Notes: generated by a model from the letters alone, not told the origin. Positions 21,941-33,721 are shown, counted from the first letter of the stretch. The stretch is DNA of 64,000 bases from Arctopsyche grandis (GCF_051622035.1 NC_135360.1:3531501-3595500), one strand, 5' to 3'. A program made the numbers and translations.

Positions 21941-22210
21941 GACGTCATTTGGGGGGGGGGGGGGGCATGGGATGGCAATTGCCATCCCTTAGTTTTGGAA
22001 TAGTGTGAATTTACAAAAAAGGAAGAATTTAACGATTATGATTGTTATGTTATGTTACTTTTGAGTAGCATAGACTAGGCCAGAAATAGAATCCCTGCAA
22101 TAAAGCTATGTAAAAAATGGTTATATTTTGTTTTGTTAAATGGTATTCCTTGGGTAAAATTCTTAGAAATTGTTCGACCTGTGGAGCGAATTGTTAGAAA
22201 GGTTAGAAAA
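21941..22210 (+). repeat. Partial GACGTCATTT-family element, copy 2
   Basis: It begins GACGTCATTT followed by a long G-run. Near 22155-22200 it shares GGTAAAATTCTTAGAAATTG with the element at 7769-8436. The other terminus is lost where a solo LTR lies. Confidence 0.6.
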
Positions 22211-22222
22211 ATTTGTTTATGA

Positions 22223-22345
22223 TGTGGCGACCCCATAGAAGAGGGTGGCAACACCGGTCGCCATGGTTACGGCAGTGGAGCTGTCATTCGACCATTCGGC
22301 CCTAACTCGTGGGGGAGGAACTACCCAGTTCCCCCGAGACCCACA
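22223..22345 (+). repeat. Solo 123-bp gypsy LTR with 4-bp TSD
   Basis: It runs from TGTGGCGACCCC to CGAGACCCACA and is flanked by ATGA on both sides (22219-22222 and 22346-22349). It is the same LTR as in the element at 33496-37810, with a few differences. A solo LTR is the usual product of LTR-LTR recombination. Confidence 0.87.
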
Positions 22346-22460
22346 ATGACTTCCCTTCGTAGAATTAACGGAACCGAAAATACAATTGCAAGAAGATTTA
22401 CTTTAAGTGAAAGTCAACGATGGTATTCCCACTGTTAATCTGCACGTGCAATTTTTTCAT

Positions 22461-22720
22461 GGACGTCATTTGGGGGGACACTCGCCCCCCCTAAATTTAG
22501 GAATAATGTGAATTTAGAAAATATTATGAATTTAATGATTAATGAGATACTATGGATCTATGAAGCTACGTTTATTTCTTATGTTACTTTTGGGTAGCTT
22601 GGTAACTAATAAAATAATCGCTGCTACGTGCTTTGAAAAAAAAAAAATTTATTATTTCGAAGCAAGTATATTTTGGTTTTTAAGTGGTATGCTTAAGAAA
22701 GATTTTAAATTAGTGTTTTA
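22461..22720 (+). repeat. Partial GACGTCATTT-family element, copy 3
   Basis: GGACGTCATTTGGGGGG, then CACTCGCCCCCC, then GATACTATGGATCTATGAAG match the start of the 7769-8436 element. It is truncated at the right. Confidence 0.6.
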
Positions 22721-23304
22721 CTGAATCTGTTCAATCAATAATGATTTTATTTCTCGTACTTTTATTTGCAGACGCCCATTCTCACACAAAACAACGAATG
22801 AGGTGGATTTAATGTATTAGTTATTTAATAAAATTGCTTTCTGACCAAAACCTTATCAATGTTAGTACATAAAGAATACAAATATAAATTTTCAGTTTGA
22901 TACGTTCAGGGGTGTGGTAAAAAAACCGGGTGTTCACAACATATTTGACATTTCTAAAGGGGGCCACAGACGCTCTGGAATATCGGGCGGTATGTCTTGG
23001 GGCGACCGATGTCGACGCAGACCGTAGCGTGTGTATGAAAATTTACCGTCGGGTCGAATCGCATTTAATACGCCGCACGTCGAACCAAACTCGGTTCGTT
23101 AGCCGCACGGTGGATACCCCTCTCACAGCCCGTGTTTTGCTCGGTGCGTGTTTTGTTTTTTATTACATACCACTTTTTTTACCATTGTTGTCGCTAAGTT
23201 CGAGAAGATTTATTATGCCGGCGCCAGATATGAGTTCAAAGATGTGATCAAATAAGTGTTCACATGTGTGGCACGGGCATTTGATACTATTGTCACATAT
23301 TTGA

Positions 23305-23508
23305 GGTAATTGGACTATTCGTCACATTGGGGTGGTCACAAAGACAATTTTTGCCATGAAAATCGCGAATACACAATATTTGGCACTCAAGTTCTCGTTA
23401 CTTTGATAGTTATCGTTAGTATGATGGACTTTTCGGCTGCCAGATGTTCCGTTATAGAGATTTTAGTGACTTTGTGACGAGTAATTTGTGACCAGTAATC
23501 ACCGTACC
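23305..23508 (+). repeat. Full-length TTCGTCAC-type repeat
   Basis: Inverted match, near full length, to 7023-7228. The flanks at 23213-23260 and 23800-23846 are themselves inverted copies of one another (ATGAGTTCAAAGA core), so the repeat lies inside another small inverted-repeat structure. Confidence 0.7.
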
Positions 23509-23903
23509 CATATTTGATCACGTAAGTGCGCTTTGCCGTTCCGCGTCGGTTTTTTAGCGCACATCAAAGGGATAAAAGTCCAAATGTTTGTGTGCCTGCC
23601 ACACTGCGCGAAGCCCAGTTGCGATACATTTCACACATCCATTCACATCTTCGTTTTGGCTGTTTTTGTTTATTTATTTGCACGTGTAATAAATAATTAC
23701 ACGCTTACTAAATTACTGTGAGATTAAAGGAGTGATCAAATCTTTGAACACATATCTGGCAGATACAACAATATGTGACCAAATGTGTGAGCAAAGTCTT
23801 CAAAGAAGTGATCACTTCTTTGAACTCATGTCTGGCACCGGCATTAGTCATCCGGCTTTCGCTGATCTGTGTGTGTCGTTCTTGGACTTCTTCGACAATT
23901 ATC

Positions 23904-24293
23904 ATGTTGAAGGAAGTATTGGAAGGATTTATCAATATTTATCGAGATTCTCCTTGCCTTTGGCGAATTAAGGCCAAGGATTACCACAATCGTGATAAAA
24001 GAGATGCAGCGTATAACAAATTAGTAAATTAATTAAAATAAATAGAGCCTTCTGCTAATAAAGATGTCGTGATTAAAAAACTGAATAATTCACGAAGCAA
24101 CGCCAGAAAGGAAGCGAAAAAAGTGAACGAATCTAAAAGTACTGGAAAGGGAGCAGAAGACGTTTATGAACCTAAATTGTGGAATTTCCATCTCTTCGAT
24201 TTTTTGGTGGATCAAAACATCCAACGAGCAACACACTCCACCATGAACATGAGCAGTGACAACGAATTAGAAAATGTGGCGAGTAAAAAATAA
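23904..24293 (+). pseudogene. MADF-domain protein fragment with in-frame stops
   Basis: The frame reads MLKEVLEGFINIYRDSPCLW, then RIKAKDYHNRDKRDAAYNKL, then two closely spaced TAA codons (about 24030-24041). The same frame then continues VIKKLNNSRSNARKEAKKVN, then DVYEPKLWNFHLFDFLVDQN. This is a complete MADF (Adf-1-like, Myb/SANT-like) DNA-binding domain: the three aromatic/Leu blocks and the closing LW-x-x-x-L-F-FL helix are present. The two stops make it a pseudogene. MADF proteins are abundant in insects as transcription factors and as the second protein of PIF/Harbinger transposons. A Harbinger element lies 2.5 kb upstream. Confidence 0.75.
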
Positions 24294-24420
24294 TAATAAG
24301 TATCAAATTTGTGAAATATAATAAGTTTTATTGTTATAATGCCACTGCTCGCACCGCACGATCACTACTGAGAATTCACGTAAAGTCGTTCCATCGCGTC
24401 ATAACGGAGAGACGTACCAG

Positions 24421-24776
24421 AGCGTGTGTAGCCCCCTACCATTTCAGATATACCGAAAGAAATATCTCACGGTCTACCGCAAGACATACCGCCTGATATT
24501 CCAGAGCGTGTGTAGCCCCCTACCATTTCAGATATACCGAAAGAAATATCTCACGGTCTACCGCAAGACATACCGCCTGATATTCCAGAGCGTGTGTAGC
24601 CCCCTACCATTTCAGATATACCGAAAGAAATATCTCACGGTCTACCGCAAGACATACCGCCTGATATTCCAGAGCGTGTGTAGCCCCCTACCATTTCAGA
24701 TATACCGAAAGAAATATCTCACGGTCTACCGCAAGACATACCGCCTGATATTCCAGAACGTCTGTAGCCCCCTTAA
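24421..24776 (+). repeat. 84-bp minisatellite, four perfect units plus a partial fifth
   Basis: Units start at 24421, 24505, 24589 and 24673 and appear identical. A fifth, partial and altered unit starts at 24757. The 84-bp period is a multiple of three, so frame 24424-24864 encodes four copies of a 28-residue basic peptide (VCSPLPFQIYRKKYLTVYRK, then TYRLIFQS). I see no promoter or known domain. The perfection of the units indicates recent expansion. Confidence 0.9.
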
Positions 24777-25099
24777 AAGGAAAAAATCCCACTTCTGGTT
24801 AATTAAATTTTATAATTTTTTTTTATTATATTTGAATCACGTTGATACGAGGAATTATACCTGAAATTGTGAAGAGCACAGATATTTAAAGGGTCGGGTC
24901 AGTTCATTTAGATAATATTATTTATACATGTAAATAAACATTAAATATTGACGGAAAAATAAAATATATTTTGAGAAGTTGTTGCATATTATGTATACTA
25001 TTTATTCAAACAGTTGGATACATTAAAAATTCAAAAAGTACATTTAATGATTATTTCATGTTATATTTTTTTCAAATATTACAAAAAAACTGCAGTCGA

Positions 25100-26511
25100 T
25101 CAAATAATCGAATCATATGGAATGACATAAGCAACTGCAGATCTTCTCTCTCTGCTTAGACTAGTTGAAGCTTTCCAAGATTTATTCGTCTCGTCGTATT
25201 CCCAAACATCACTTAAATAACTTTTTCCATCGAATCCACCTGAAAATCAAAACAATAAATTAATTCTACATTTAAGACCCATAAATTCAACTTAAGTTGT
25301 AAAATAAACTCACCCATGCTAAACAGTTTATTTTGGAAACAGCCGAGACTGATTCCGGATGCAGCTTGCGTTAGTTTGGTGAATGCAGTCCACACATTTG
25401 CATTCGGATGGTAATGCTCCACACTGTCTAAACGAGAAGAAGTTTCCCAATCATATCCACCAGCGACGTAAAGTTTCCCTTTGAATGCGACGCTCTAAAG
25501 TGGTGAAATCAAAATTTAGTTAATTTTATTTTGGAGAGTTTTCTATTATTTGCGATAGTTGTGAATAAAATTAATTTATATTCACCGAATGATTATATCT
25601 TCCCTGTATCATCTGAGCGCGGTAAGTCCAAGAATTGGTCTCCACTGAATACATCTGCACTTTATTCGAGGATATGGTTTTTCCGTTTTCACTTGTTTCC
25701 CCGCCTGTTATGTATATTTTATCGGCGATGACAGAAGCACTATGCCAAGTAACTGCCACCAACAATGGAGCGACGTCCGTCTCCCAATCCCCAGTGTTGC
25801 TGCTCCACCTAATCGAAATTAATAATCGTCAACTTAATAAAACAATAAAACAAATAAATTGGTTATATTCCGATTTCTCTAAGCAGGTACTTCGCAACAC
25901 CGGAAAACGTTACTGAAGTCAATAAAGCTTGTGATTTTAATCCGCCGATGATAACGATCCAATATCCCACGAGGACAGACGCAAACCATGTTTTATTAAT
26001 GCCAATATTTTTGGATACAGTCCAACTGTTCTTTAATCCGTCAAATATATCGATGGTGTTTGCTTCCTGAAAACACGTTATGCAATAAAATAATTAATTT
26101 ACAATCCAATCAAAATATTACATTTGTTATACAAAACTCACATTAATTCTCCATCCCCCAACCAGTGCCATTTTTTGTATTATTCTACGAGGGGTCTCTC
26201 TTGGGACGAGTGATTTATCATTCTTGTTTATAATTTCTTGTCTAATAGTGGTCATACACTCTGCACACGAAAGACAAAACGTCATTACTTCGTTGACGAT
26301 AAACTGAAAATATAACACATTATTCGAATGATTTTTATCACTAAACTGTTACATTCATTTAATTTCAAATACCTCCAACGGCAGCAAGGATAACCTCACG
26401 AATCTCATCAGCTGTGCCAACTCACTTGTACGGTTCGCATCATCATGATTTACCCACAATTTCACAGCATTAAATACGCTTTCTTCGGAAGTTTTGTGCA
26501 ACTGAAACAGA
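25100..26511 (-). pseudogene. Kelch-repeat gene copy, truncated (inverted paralogue of the gene at 47274-49566)
   Basis: Minus-strand blocks match the downstream exons of the intact gene with the same splice sites: 26511-26373, 26303-26142, 26066-25914, 25808-25586, 25494-25314 and 25239-25100. The reading is clear, for example VMTFCLSCAECMTTIRQEII, ADKIYITGGETSENGKTISS, and a closing SAVAYVIPYDSII stop. The BTB exons are absent, the BACK-encoding exon has an internal deletion, and the exon corresponding to 48657-48814 has been deleted. Losing that 158-nt exon shifts the frame, so a full-length product is not expected. The last four blocks stay open and carry an in-frame length difference (GKSYLSD versus DKSD), so a short product cannot be ruled out. 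Confidence 0.8.
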
Positions 26512-26922
26512 ACTGGAATTCATAGTGCATTGATAAGAATTTCATACACAAACATACCAATTAAATAAAAAAATGAGATTAAAAATTGAATAAAAATAAA
26601 TATTTAAGCAAATCAAAATACGTGGAAGTCAACGATTTTATTTTTAAGGTAATTAAAATAAGGTTAAAATAAACAAACGTTTAGTTAATTTATTTATTTA
26701 TTTATTCATAATCATTGAGAAGATCTAATTTATTTTAAATAAACAAAAATATTTAAGAGTGATATTGTGTCTGGATTGGTATTTGGATTTCGATTTCTGA
26801 AATTTCAAATGATTGAATTGTTAATGCGATATTCACATATTTTGCAGGAATAAAAACAGTTTTTCTAGTTTTTTGAAACGAACTTACGCGGATGTGGCAT
26901 TATACTACAGACAAACATGTTT

Positions 26923-27092
26923 TTACAATAATAATGAAAAACCGCATGGAAATAAACACTCATCCGATATTAAAATAATCGTCTTCTCACAGATAAAACA
27001 CATTTTTAAATTAAAATTAAGATCATCGATAATAGAATTCGACAAACTACTCAAATCCGCCATGCATATTTTGCACTCAAGAGGAATGAAAT
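26923..27092 (-). pseudogene. Cys-rich terminal exon, inverted copy
   Basis: This is the mirror of the exon at 46464-46633, with the same TTTAG acceptor and TAA stop. It reads DFIPLECKICMADLSSLSNS, then MCFICEK, then LFPCGF. All C-x-x-C pairs are kept while several other residues differ. No partner first exon was found on this side, so it is probably an orphan exon of the inverted duplication. Confidence 0.5.
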
Positions 27093-27718
27093 CTAAAGTA
27101 AGCAATTAATAAGAATTGAATAATAACCGAAAAATTTTTTTTCTTCAAGATAATTTCAATGATAGCGGAAAAACCGCACAAAAAAACAACCGACTACTGA
27201 AAATAGAAGAAGGATTGTTGACACTGGTTTTAACTCTTAACAATAATATTATATTATATACTAAATGCATTGCTCCAATTCTAACTCGTTTTATTTTCGT
27301 TTATAAACACGAAAATTCGAACTGGATATTTTAAATAATGTGTATTAAATTTTAGGTCTTTTCTTAAGTTTTTGGATTCAATTGTCTCATAAGCCGCTCA
27401 ACGGATTGAGATGAATCGTAAAAGTCATGATAGATAAAAGTTATGATAGCCCTTTCAAAAACGTAAAACTGACGCTAACATACATATCTGGTAGTTATTG
27501 TATATTTAAATGAAAGGAACAGGAAAGAAAACCTGCAAAGATAAAACGTTTTTCGACTTGGAAACAATCCAATTTGAATTTGTTAGATCAGCATACGATG
27601 AAATCCATTTATCCAGCTATCCGAGCTGAAACTGAAATTACAGCGATTATTCGCATATCCGAGAATTGATAATATTATGGGAATAATATACATGTGTATG
27701 TTAATCGGTGTGACTTAC

Positions 27719-27751
27719 TCAGTTATTGAGGACGCAGCCTCTCCATTGGAC
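27719..27751 (-). other. Orphan 33-nt micro-exon copy
   Basis: It is identical in sequence to the micro-exons at 42069-42101 and 45881-45913, with CTTTCAG before and GTAAGT after on minus. It marks the outer edge of the inverted duplication. Confidence 0.6.
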
Positions 27752-27762
27752 CTGAAAGAAAA

Positions 27763-29740
27763 GTGGTTGTAATCAGCGGTGGACTATCGAACAGCAAAAT
27801 TGGCGCATATCTGTGGCCTCTAAATTTAAGGGGCCTCCAAATCGTTCTGAGAAAAATTATAATTCGGAAATTCCTATGCATTTCTCTTTTCATTTTTTTA
27901 TGTAAAGTACAAAGCTTTGCGATAATTGCGCTCACCGTCGTCGATTATTTGGCCTTTCTAGATAAATTTCTAGATAAATCACAAAATAATTCGCTAATGA
28001 ATTACATTAAAAATGGCAGAATATCGGAACAACTTGAAGAACAGTCTTCTGAAAGAACTGAAGAGCAGCTCCCTGAAAGGAATGAATATCAACCTCTTGA
28101 AAGGGCCGAAAAACAGCCCTGTAGAAGAACTGATGAGCAGCTCTCTGAAAGGAACGAAGACCATCCAATGGAAAGGATCGAAACGCAGCCATGTAGAAGA
28201 ACTGATGAAGATCCCTTTGGAAAAAATAATAAGCAGCATCCTACAACGTCTGAAGTACAGACCCCTGAAAGTACTGAAGAACAGTTTTCTGAAAAAGAAA
28301 ATGAGGAAAAATGATACTGTAGTGGCTCCCAATGATTATCGTATGGATTTAGCATTGTGGCCAGAGCATATATATGAAAAAAATATTATTTTTTTTAATA
28401 AGTAAACCGTGCCATACGTAAAAAAAATAAAAGTAGAGTATACATAGAGAAACCGAACATATGTAGTATAGAAATATCTATGAATCAAATTTAATTGTGT
28501 AAAAGCAAATGATAATAAAAAACTTTGATATTATTAAAAAAGGTTGATATTATCAGAAAAAAGCAAATCCATTTATTGTTATGTATGTAAACTATTTTCA
28601 CAAGCTAAAACTAAATTGTTAACAGGATTTAACGATTGGAAAAACATAACACATAGATTAAAAGAACACGAATCTTCGCCAGCTCATTTCAAATCGATGT
28701 TAACTTTCCAAAAACGGTTACCAATTAATGGGCGTATGGATACAAACTTAGAAAAAAAAAACAACGGAGATATTGGCGATCTGTTGTTTATCTTTGTTTG
28801 TTTTTTTTTCATCATCGACTCGACGATGGAATATTTTTTTAAGTAATATTTTGAATAACCAATATTTAAAAAGAATAAATAGTACGCGATGGACGTCTAG
28901 AGCAGAGACTGTTTTTTTTTTAATCAAAATATTAAAGAAGCTATTATTAAAATCAGTACGTCCGTATTTGAAAAACCTATGGGAAAACTGGAGGCAAAAA
29001 AATTGGCAGTTTATTTCGATGAATATGAGACTGCATTACTAACTATAATACTTTGTAGGATAAATTGTTACAGCGCATCAATGCTACAAATAAATCATTA
29101 CAAAATATGCAGCACAATTCGTTGTTGGGAACAAGATTGATAAAATCCCTTTCAGAATTTGTTCAAAACACGAGAAATTAATTCGGTAAAATTGAAAAAG
29201 ATGCTAACATTCTAAATGAAAATCATAAACATTAAGACACTAGACGTAAAAAATGAAAATTGCAATTTGGAGAGATATGCGATGAAGTTAATTTTATTCG
29301 AAAAGAAAACTTTATAATAAATATTCATAATATTATCTGCGATGCATTAATTTCAGAAGTGTAAAGAAGGAGCTCAATTTATGATAGTTTGCTTAAAGAT
29401 TTTCAATTATTTTTTAATTTTGAAATAAGTCAAATGTGTTGAAAATTAATAACCAATGTGTTGAAAGAATAATTTCAAAATATAACAATGATATTGGCAC
29501 ATATCAAAAGCGAAAATATTTCGAATCATATCGACAATTATAAATTATTAATAGGATGTTTAAAAACAAATTATTAATTGTTTCAACATTTCCAAATGTT
29601 AAAACAATTTTAAGAATATTTTTAACGCTTCCTTTAAGCAATGCAAGTGACGAACCAGTTCCTAAAGAGCAACCACAGGTTGCAATATGGGAACTGGATA
29701 TGGAAAAATGTCTAAATATCGGGTGTAGATATCGGTAGTG
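27763..29740 (+). pseudogene. ZMYM1/TTF-finger-type hAT transposase remnant
   Basis: Pieces on plus follow the order of ZMYM1-like hAT proteins. A repeat-rich charged region (28020-28314) comes first, then DYRMDLALWPEHIYEKN (28335-28380). The TTF-type finger segment follows: SKSIYCYVCKLFSQAKTKLL, then GFNDWKNITHRLKEHESSPA. Next is LKRINSTRWTSRAETVFFLI (28870-28930) and finally IFLTLPLSNAS near 29620, the dimerisation region. Frameshifts and stops separate the pieces. The first frame (27763-28314, 183 codons) contains ERNE/RTDE repeats of about 11 residues. The assignment of that N-terminal part to the same element is an inference. Confidence 0.65.
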
Positions 29741-30049
29741 TGGACGTAGCCTATATGTTGAATACCCAAATGAATATTATTTTTTGTAAGTCACCGTTTT
29801 ATATTTTACAACCACGAGCAGTAGATATACGTACATATTTTCATTTCAAATGACTTTAGTAGTAGTACTTTTATATTGTTCCGAAACAAATTACAAATTA
29901 CAATACAAAGAATTATATATCCGACTTCTTAATGAAATCGTTGCTGCCGAGACTGAATGTGATATTTTCCACCTTAGTGAGCGTAAATTGTCGGAAATTA
30001 CTCTAACCCATTTATCTGGTAGTCTGCGCTCATCATTTTTTTCATGATT

Positions 30050-30375
30050 GATTGTGATTTATGAGTGAAATTTTGATTAACTCTCTTCCATTTGGGCCTT
30101 ATAGGGATGTTTTGTATTTGTAGTTGTTTCTTACATATTTATTGAAACTGGCTGTAGGTGCAAGGCATTCCTTATGCTATATTTTATTTGATATTTTTAC
30201 TTTATCTGTTATTATTAAATGCTATTTTTTATGTTTATGTATGGATGTATTTATGTTTATGTTTAATTGTTATTTTGTTTTTTTTTCTTTTTTGTGTTAT
30301 ATTTTTTGACCATTGTGGCGCTTTAGGAATTCCTGTTATGCCACAATCGTCTGTTTAAAATAAATAAATAAATAT
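30050..30375 (+). repeat. LINE 3' untranslated end with AATAAATAAATA tail
   Basis: T-rich sequence ending ATTTTTTGACCATTGTGGCG and an AATAAATAAATAAATA tail closely resembles the tails at 60850-61000 and 63600-63880, where ORF2 sequence is recognisable upstream. It is probably a 5'-truncated Jockey-type LINE. Confidence 0.55.
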
Positions 30376-30443
30376 ATAGAATTAATATTCTTAATTCAGA
30401 GAATTTGTTGCGTACTGTAAATGTTTCAACTAATTTCAATTTG

Positions 30444-30540
30444 GTTCGGTGATTATTGCCCCCAAAGTGCTCGCCCAAAAGTCACTAAAATCTCTGTAAC
30501 AGAACATGTGGCATTCGAAAAATCCATCACATTAACTAAC
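30444..30540 (-). repeat. Truncated TTCGTCAC-type repeat
   Basis: It matches the GGTTCGGTGATTA end and the AAGTCACTAAAATCTCT core. It stops where Na+/H+ exchanger exon homology begins. Confidence 0.65.
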
Positions 30541-30680
30541 TAACGGCTTAATTGTAATACCTTGGACGAATACAGTAAAGTAAATTACAGCTATGGTGGT
30601 CGTTACAAACATCGGCTGCAAACGAACGATCCTTGGATCGATCAGAAGAACGAGTGCAAAGGCGACAGCACCACGAAGAC
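30538..30680 (-). pseudogene. Na+/H+ exchanger (SLC9 family) exon or exon fragment
   Basis: On minus, after a TTTATAG acceptor, the sequence reads [20 protein letters not shown], then [20 protein letters not shown], then ITIKPLVS and a stop. This is the highly conserved membrane segment GLRGA-x-AF ... MFVTTTI-x-VI-FTVF-QG-TI-PLV of plasma-membrane Na+/H+ exchangers, closest in style to insect Nhe2/NHE3-like proteins. The exon homology ends at the boundary with a TTCGTCAC repeat, and the stop lies in the junction. No neighbouring exchanger exons are visible. It is either an exon of a gene with very long introns that has been damaged, or a captured or duplicated exon. The family call is firm; its function here is doubtful. 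Confidence 0.75.
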
Positions 30681-30838
30681 CTATAAACATTTGTATTATT
30701 GATTTTTTTAATATTAATTATTGATAAAAATCAATTAGGTAAATAAAACAGTTCAAAAAATGGATCTTTTTTAGAAAATTTTGTAGTCTTAGTTATAATA
30801 CCTATGCTATGAGACAGTATACCAAATTTGATAGCTCT

Positions 30839-31038
30839 AAATTTATTGAAACCTGTAGATTTTCATAGTATACAAACAACGAGTATATAATATATATACA
30901 CGAAACAATTCAAAGAATGTATAATATTGTGAATTGTTAAATTTATTGAAACCTGTAGATTTTCATAGTATACAAACAACGAGTATATAATATATATACA
31001 CGAAACAATTCAAAGAATGTATAATATTGTGAATTGTT
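30839..31038. repeat. Perfect 100-bp tandem duplication (two units)
   Basis: Bases 30839-30938 and 30939-31038 are identical by eye. AT-rich and non-coding; a recent local duplication. Confidence 0.9.
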
Positions 31039-31413
31039 ATAAAGTTTTTCTATAAACATAGTGTGGAATAGAGCGAGCATAGATGTTAACATCGTGAGAG
31101 CATTGATTGAAGCCGACAGTTCATGCTAATAGCTAAATCGCAAAATAAACATAGGGACAGTTCTCGCACCAAAACAAACGCCAAACGGTTGAATACTATA
31201 AAATAACCACCACCCACTCCACATCCTACACCACTGCATATAAATGCAAGGCTATATTTGCACGTTGAGGTTGTTTGACAAAGGGACAAATATGCAACAC
31301 AAAAATACAATATCAACGTTTCATATCTCCAACCTCCCCTACAATGTGACAGTGACAGATGACAGATGACAAGGCGGGCGGCAACCTAGCGGCAAAAGTA
31401 GCCGACAGCGCCA

Positions 31414-31690
31414 CTAGAACATCTGTGGCGAGTAGCGGAAACGCATATACTGCACATGAGTAACAATTCTCGTATTACTTATGGAAATATGCTGTACACC
31501 ATCTAACTCCTCTATCATGTCCAACTTTTCTAAATAATACAAACATAACCCCGTGGGTTCCACATCAGATGACGGTTTATCCATAGAGCTTTTTGCCGGG
31601 ATGGATTTCATTGTATGCTGGTGTAACAAATTCAAGGTGGATCGTTTCCAAGTGATTTCAATGCTATTTTCATAGTATAGTGGATGTGGT
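31414..31690 (-). repeat. Duplicated coding-like segment, copy 1 (possible BESS-like motif)
   Basis: The minus frame reads HTMKSIPAKSSMDKPSSDVE, then GLCLYYLEKLDMIEELDGVQ. It is about 90% identical to 38661-38935 on plus, which continues further into LYQRLRRKVYTDSLMYYI. The Leu-rich amphipathic block of about 35 residues resembles the BESS interaction motif that follows MADF domains, but the match is loose. A piece of the same repeat also lies near 27560-27620 and 42215-42290. Confidence 0.4.
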
Positions 31691-33495
31691 GGAGGCAGTT
31701 ATCATATATAATGCAATTGTCCGACTACATTTTTGTGTTGTGGATCTTTTCTGTAGGCCGAAGAGTATCTTAGATGCACATAAATAGGTATATTAGTATA
31801 AGATCCGTGTTAACGTATTTTATAAATTTGATGATACTCTGAAAATATATATGTCGGTTTTTATTTATAAGTTAGATAAAAAAATGTTACCTAGGTATTT
31901 CGATAGATATTTTACTAGAGGTATGGGGGAAGGCGAGTGCAACAGTGACGGTGTTGTTTATTCTGACGAAGAGAATGCTTCCCGCAAAACGGTGACTGAC
32001 CGTGCATCGCATTGGTACTGCCAGAACCCCGGCGGTCACCACAGAGGGTTACATTTACATAAATATAGCATTAGAGGTAGCAATAAATCACAGAATTTAA
32101 AATTAAATAACAGTAGGAAAAACGTGTTTGTATGGAAGTGTTGTTATTTATAATAAGCTGCCAGATGAAATTACAAATATACTTGTAATATTGATAAACT
32201 TATGGTAGCTGTAAGGTAACACCTCAAACAGTATGTATGTATTTATGTACATATGTGAATGTATGTGTATATATTAATACATTATTATTTGTGTGATTGA
32301 ATATAATTAGTTATTAAGCTTGGCTATATCTTAAATAAACAAATAAAACCTTTATTGTTTCAACACTCTACAATCACACATCCTATTCAAATCTAAACTG
32401 TCAAATGTCATTCTGATTGTATAGATACTCCTTTCAAAACTTGTCTACCTAAAACACAAAACTGCTATTTGGAAAATATAATATAAGCATTTGAGAATAA
32501 TGCTTATAATTTTTATCATCTCTTCCTCGTCCCTGTAACAAGCTATTCGCTCCACAAAATAATTTTATTTCAGAAAAGCTTGCCAGCCGCTACACACATA
32601 TGAATTGTCATCGTAGTATATTCTGCTTTTTCTAACTGAAGAAAATAACTGTATCATAATGCAATTTTATAGAGTTATAATTACTTAAGTATGTTTCGAA
32701 ATCTTAATTCACTGAAATAAATCCCAATTTATGATTGATCGTGTAAATATAATATGACTCGGAATTCCCAAACATTGGCTTTTTTTTTTTGATGCTTGAC
32801 CATTCCTCGTCCACCTTTATTTTTCGGTTTTAAATTGAAATAAGAGTCAGGTAATTGGGTTTAAATACGGGCCACTCAAGCAACAGAATAGCATTTATTC
32901 ATATAAAAGCATTAAAATATAATTTTAATAACATTTAAAACAATCGTAACAAAAAATATATATTCATTAATGTAAAACACAAAAAAGACACATGAAATAA
33001 GTGATTTCAACATTGAACCATTGAAGAATCACCAAATAAAAAAAAATCAGATGTCTCCGTTCTTCGGTGAATTCTTTTCATGAGTTTTAAGACACAATAT
33101 CGATAATGGACTTTTCGCAAGAGAATAGGTAAAAGAGAATGATTAGAACTATTAAATTATTTTAATTAAAAGAGATTAACTTTATATGGTGAGTGATTAG
33201 CTGATTAATATTTAAGTCATATATGTAATTATGAGAATAACAGAGAATTTCACATCTTAAGAAAAATTGCATTTTAACGATATAAATAAGTAATAAAGGT
33301 TAAACATTATAAACAAAGAATATATGTAAAACATTAATTATTTAGAAAAGGTACAAACATATATACATAATTTAAAAAATATGAAGATACATACATACAA
33401 AAAAATGTATGTATCAATTTTAAGTTCTAGTAGAACAATGTGAAAACAAGGTTATAATCTAATCGTGATATTTTAGTCAGTTTGGAACTATAAAT
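31691..33495. other. AT-rich intergenic sequence
   Basis: A 100-codon frame at 31851-32153, followed by YNKLPDEITN in another frame, hints at a decayed LINE end with AATAAA near 32332. Otherwise nothing is recognised. Confidence 0.4.
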
Positions 33496-33618
33496 TGTGG
33501 GTCTCGGGGGAACAGGGTAGTTCCTCCCCCACGAGTTAGGGCCGAATGGTCGAATGACAGCTCGACTACCGTAACCATGGCGACCGGTGTTGCCACCCTC
33601 TTCTATGGGGTCGCCACA
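33496..33618 (-). repeat. 3' LTR of the gypsy element
   Basis: 123 bp, identical to the 5' LTR and preceded (minus strand) by the polypurine tract. Confidence 0.93.
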
Positions 33619-33721
33619 TCACTCCCTCCCCAGCGACATTGCGTAGCCGTCGCGACAACTACGGGATGTAGCTGTCCAGATGGGCTGGCCACCGGACTCT
33701 CCTGCCAGTCCGTGTGGTTGC

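Noticed and set aside
22930-23247. A 105-codon plus frame before the MADF pseudogene
   Set aside because: Composition and a GGGGCCACAGACGCTCT start suggest a transposon end rather than a protein; no domain is seen.
24421-24776. CRISPR-like regular repeats
   Set aside because: There are no unique spacers between units; it is a head-to-tail minisatellite in an insect genome.
31851-32153. A 100-codon plus frame with GECNSDGVVYSDEENASRK
   Set aside because: No recognised domain; a following NKLPDEI hint of a LINE end lies in another frame and is too weak.
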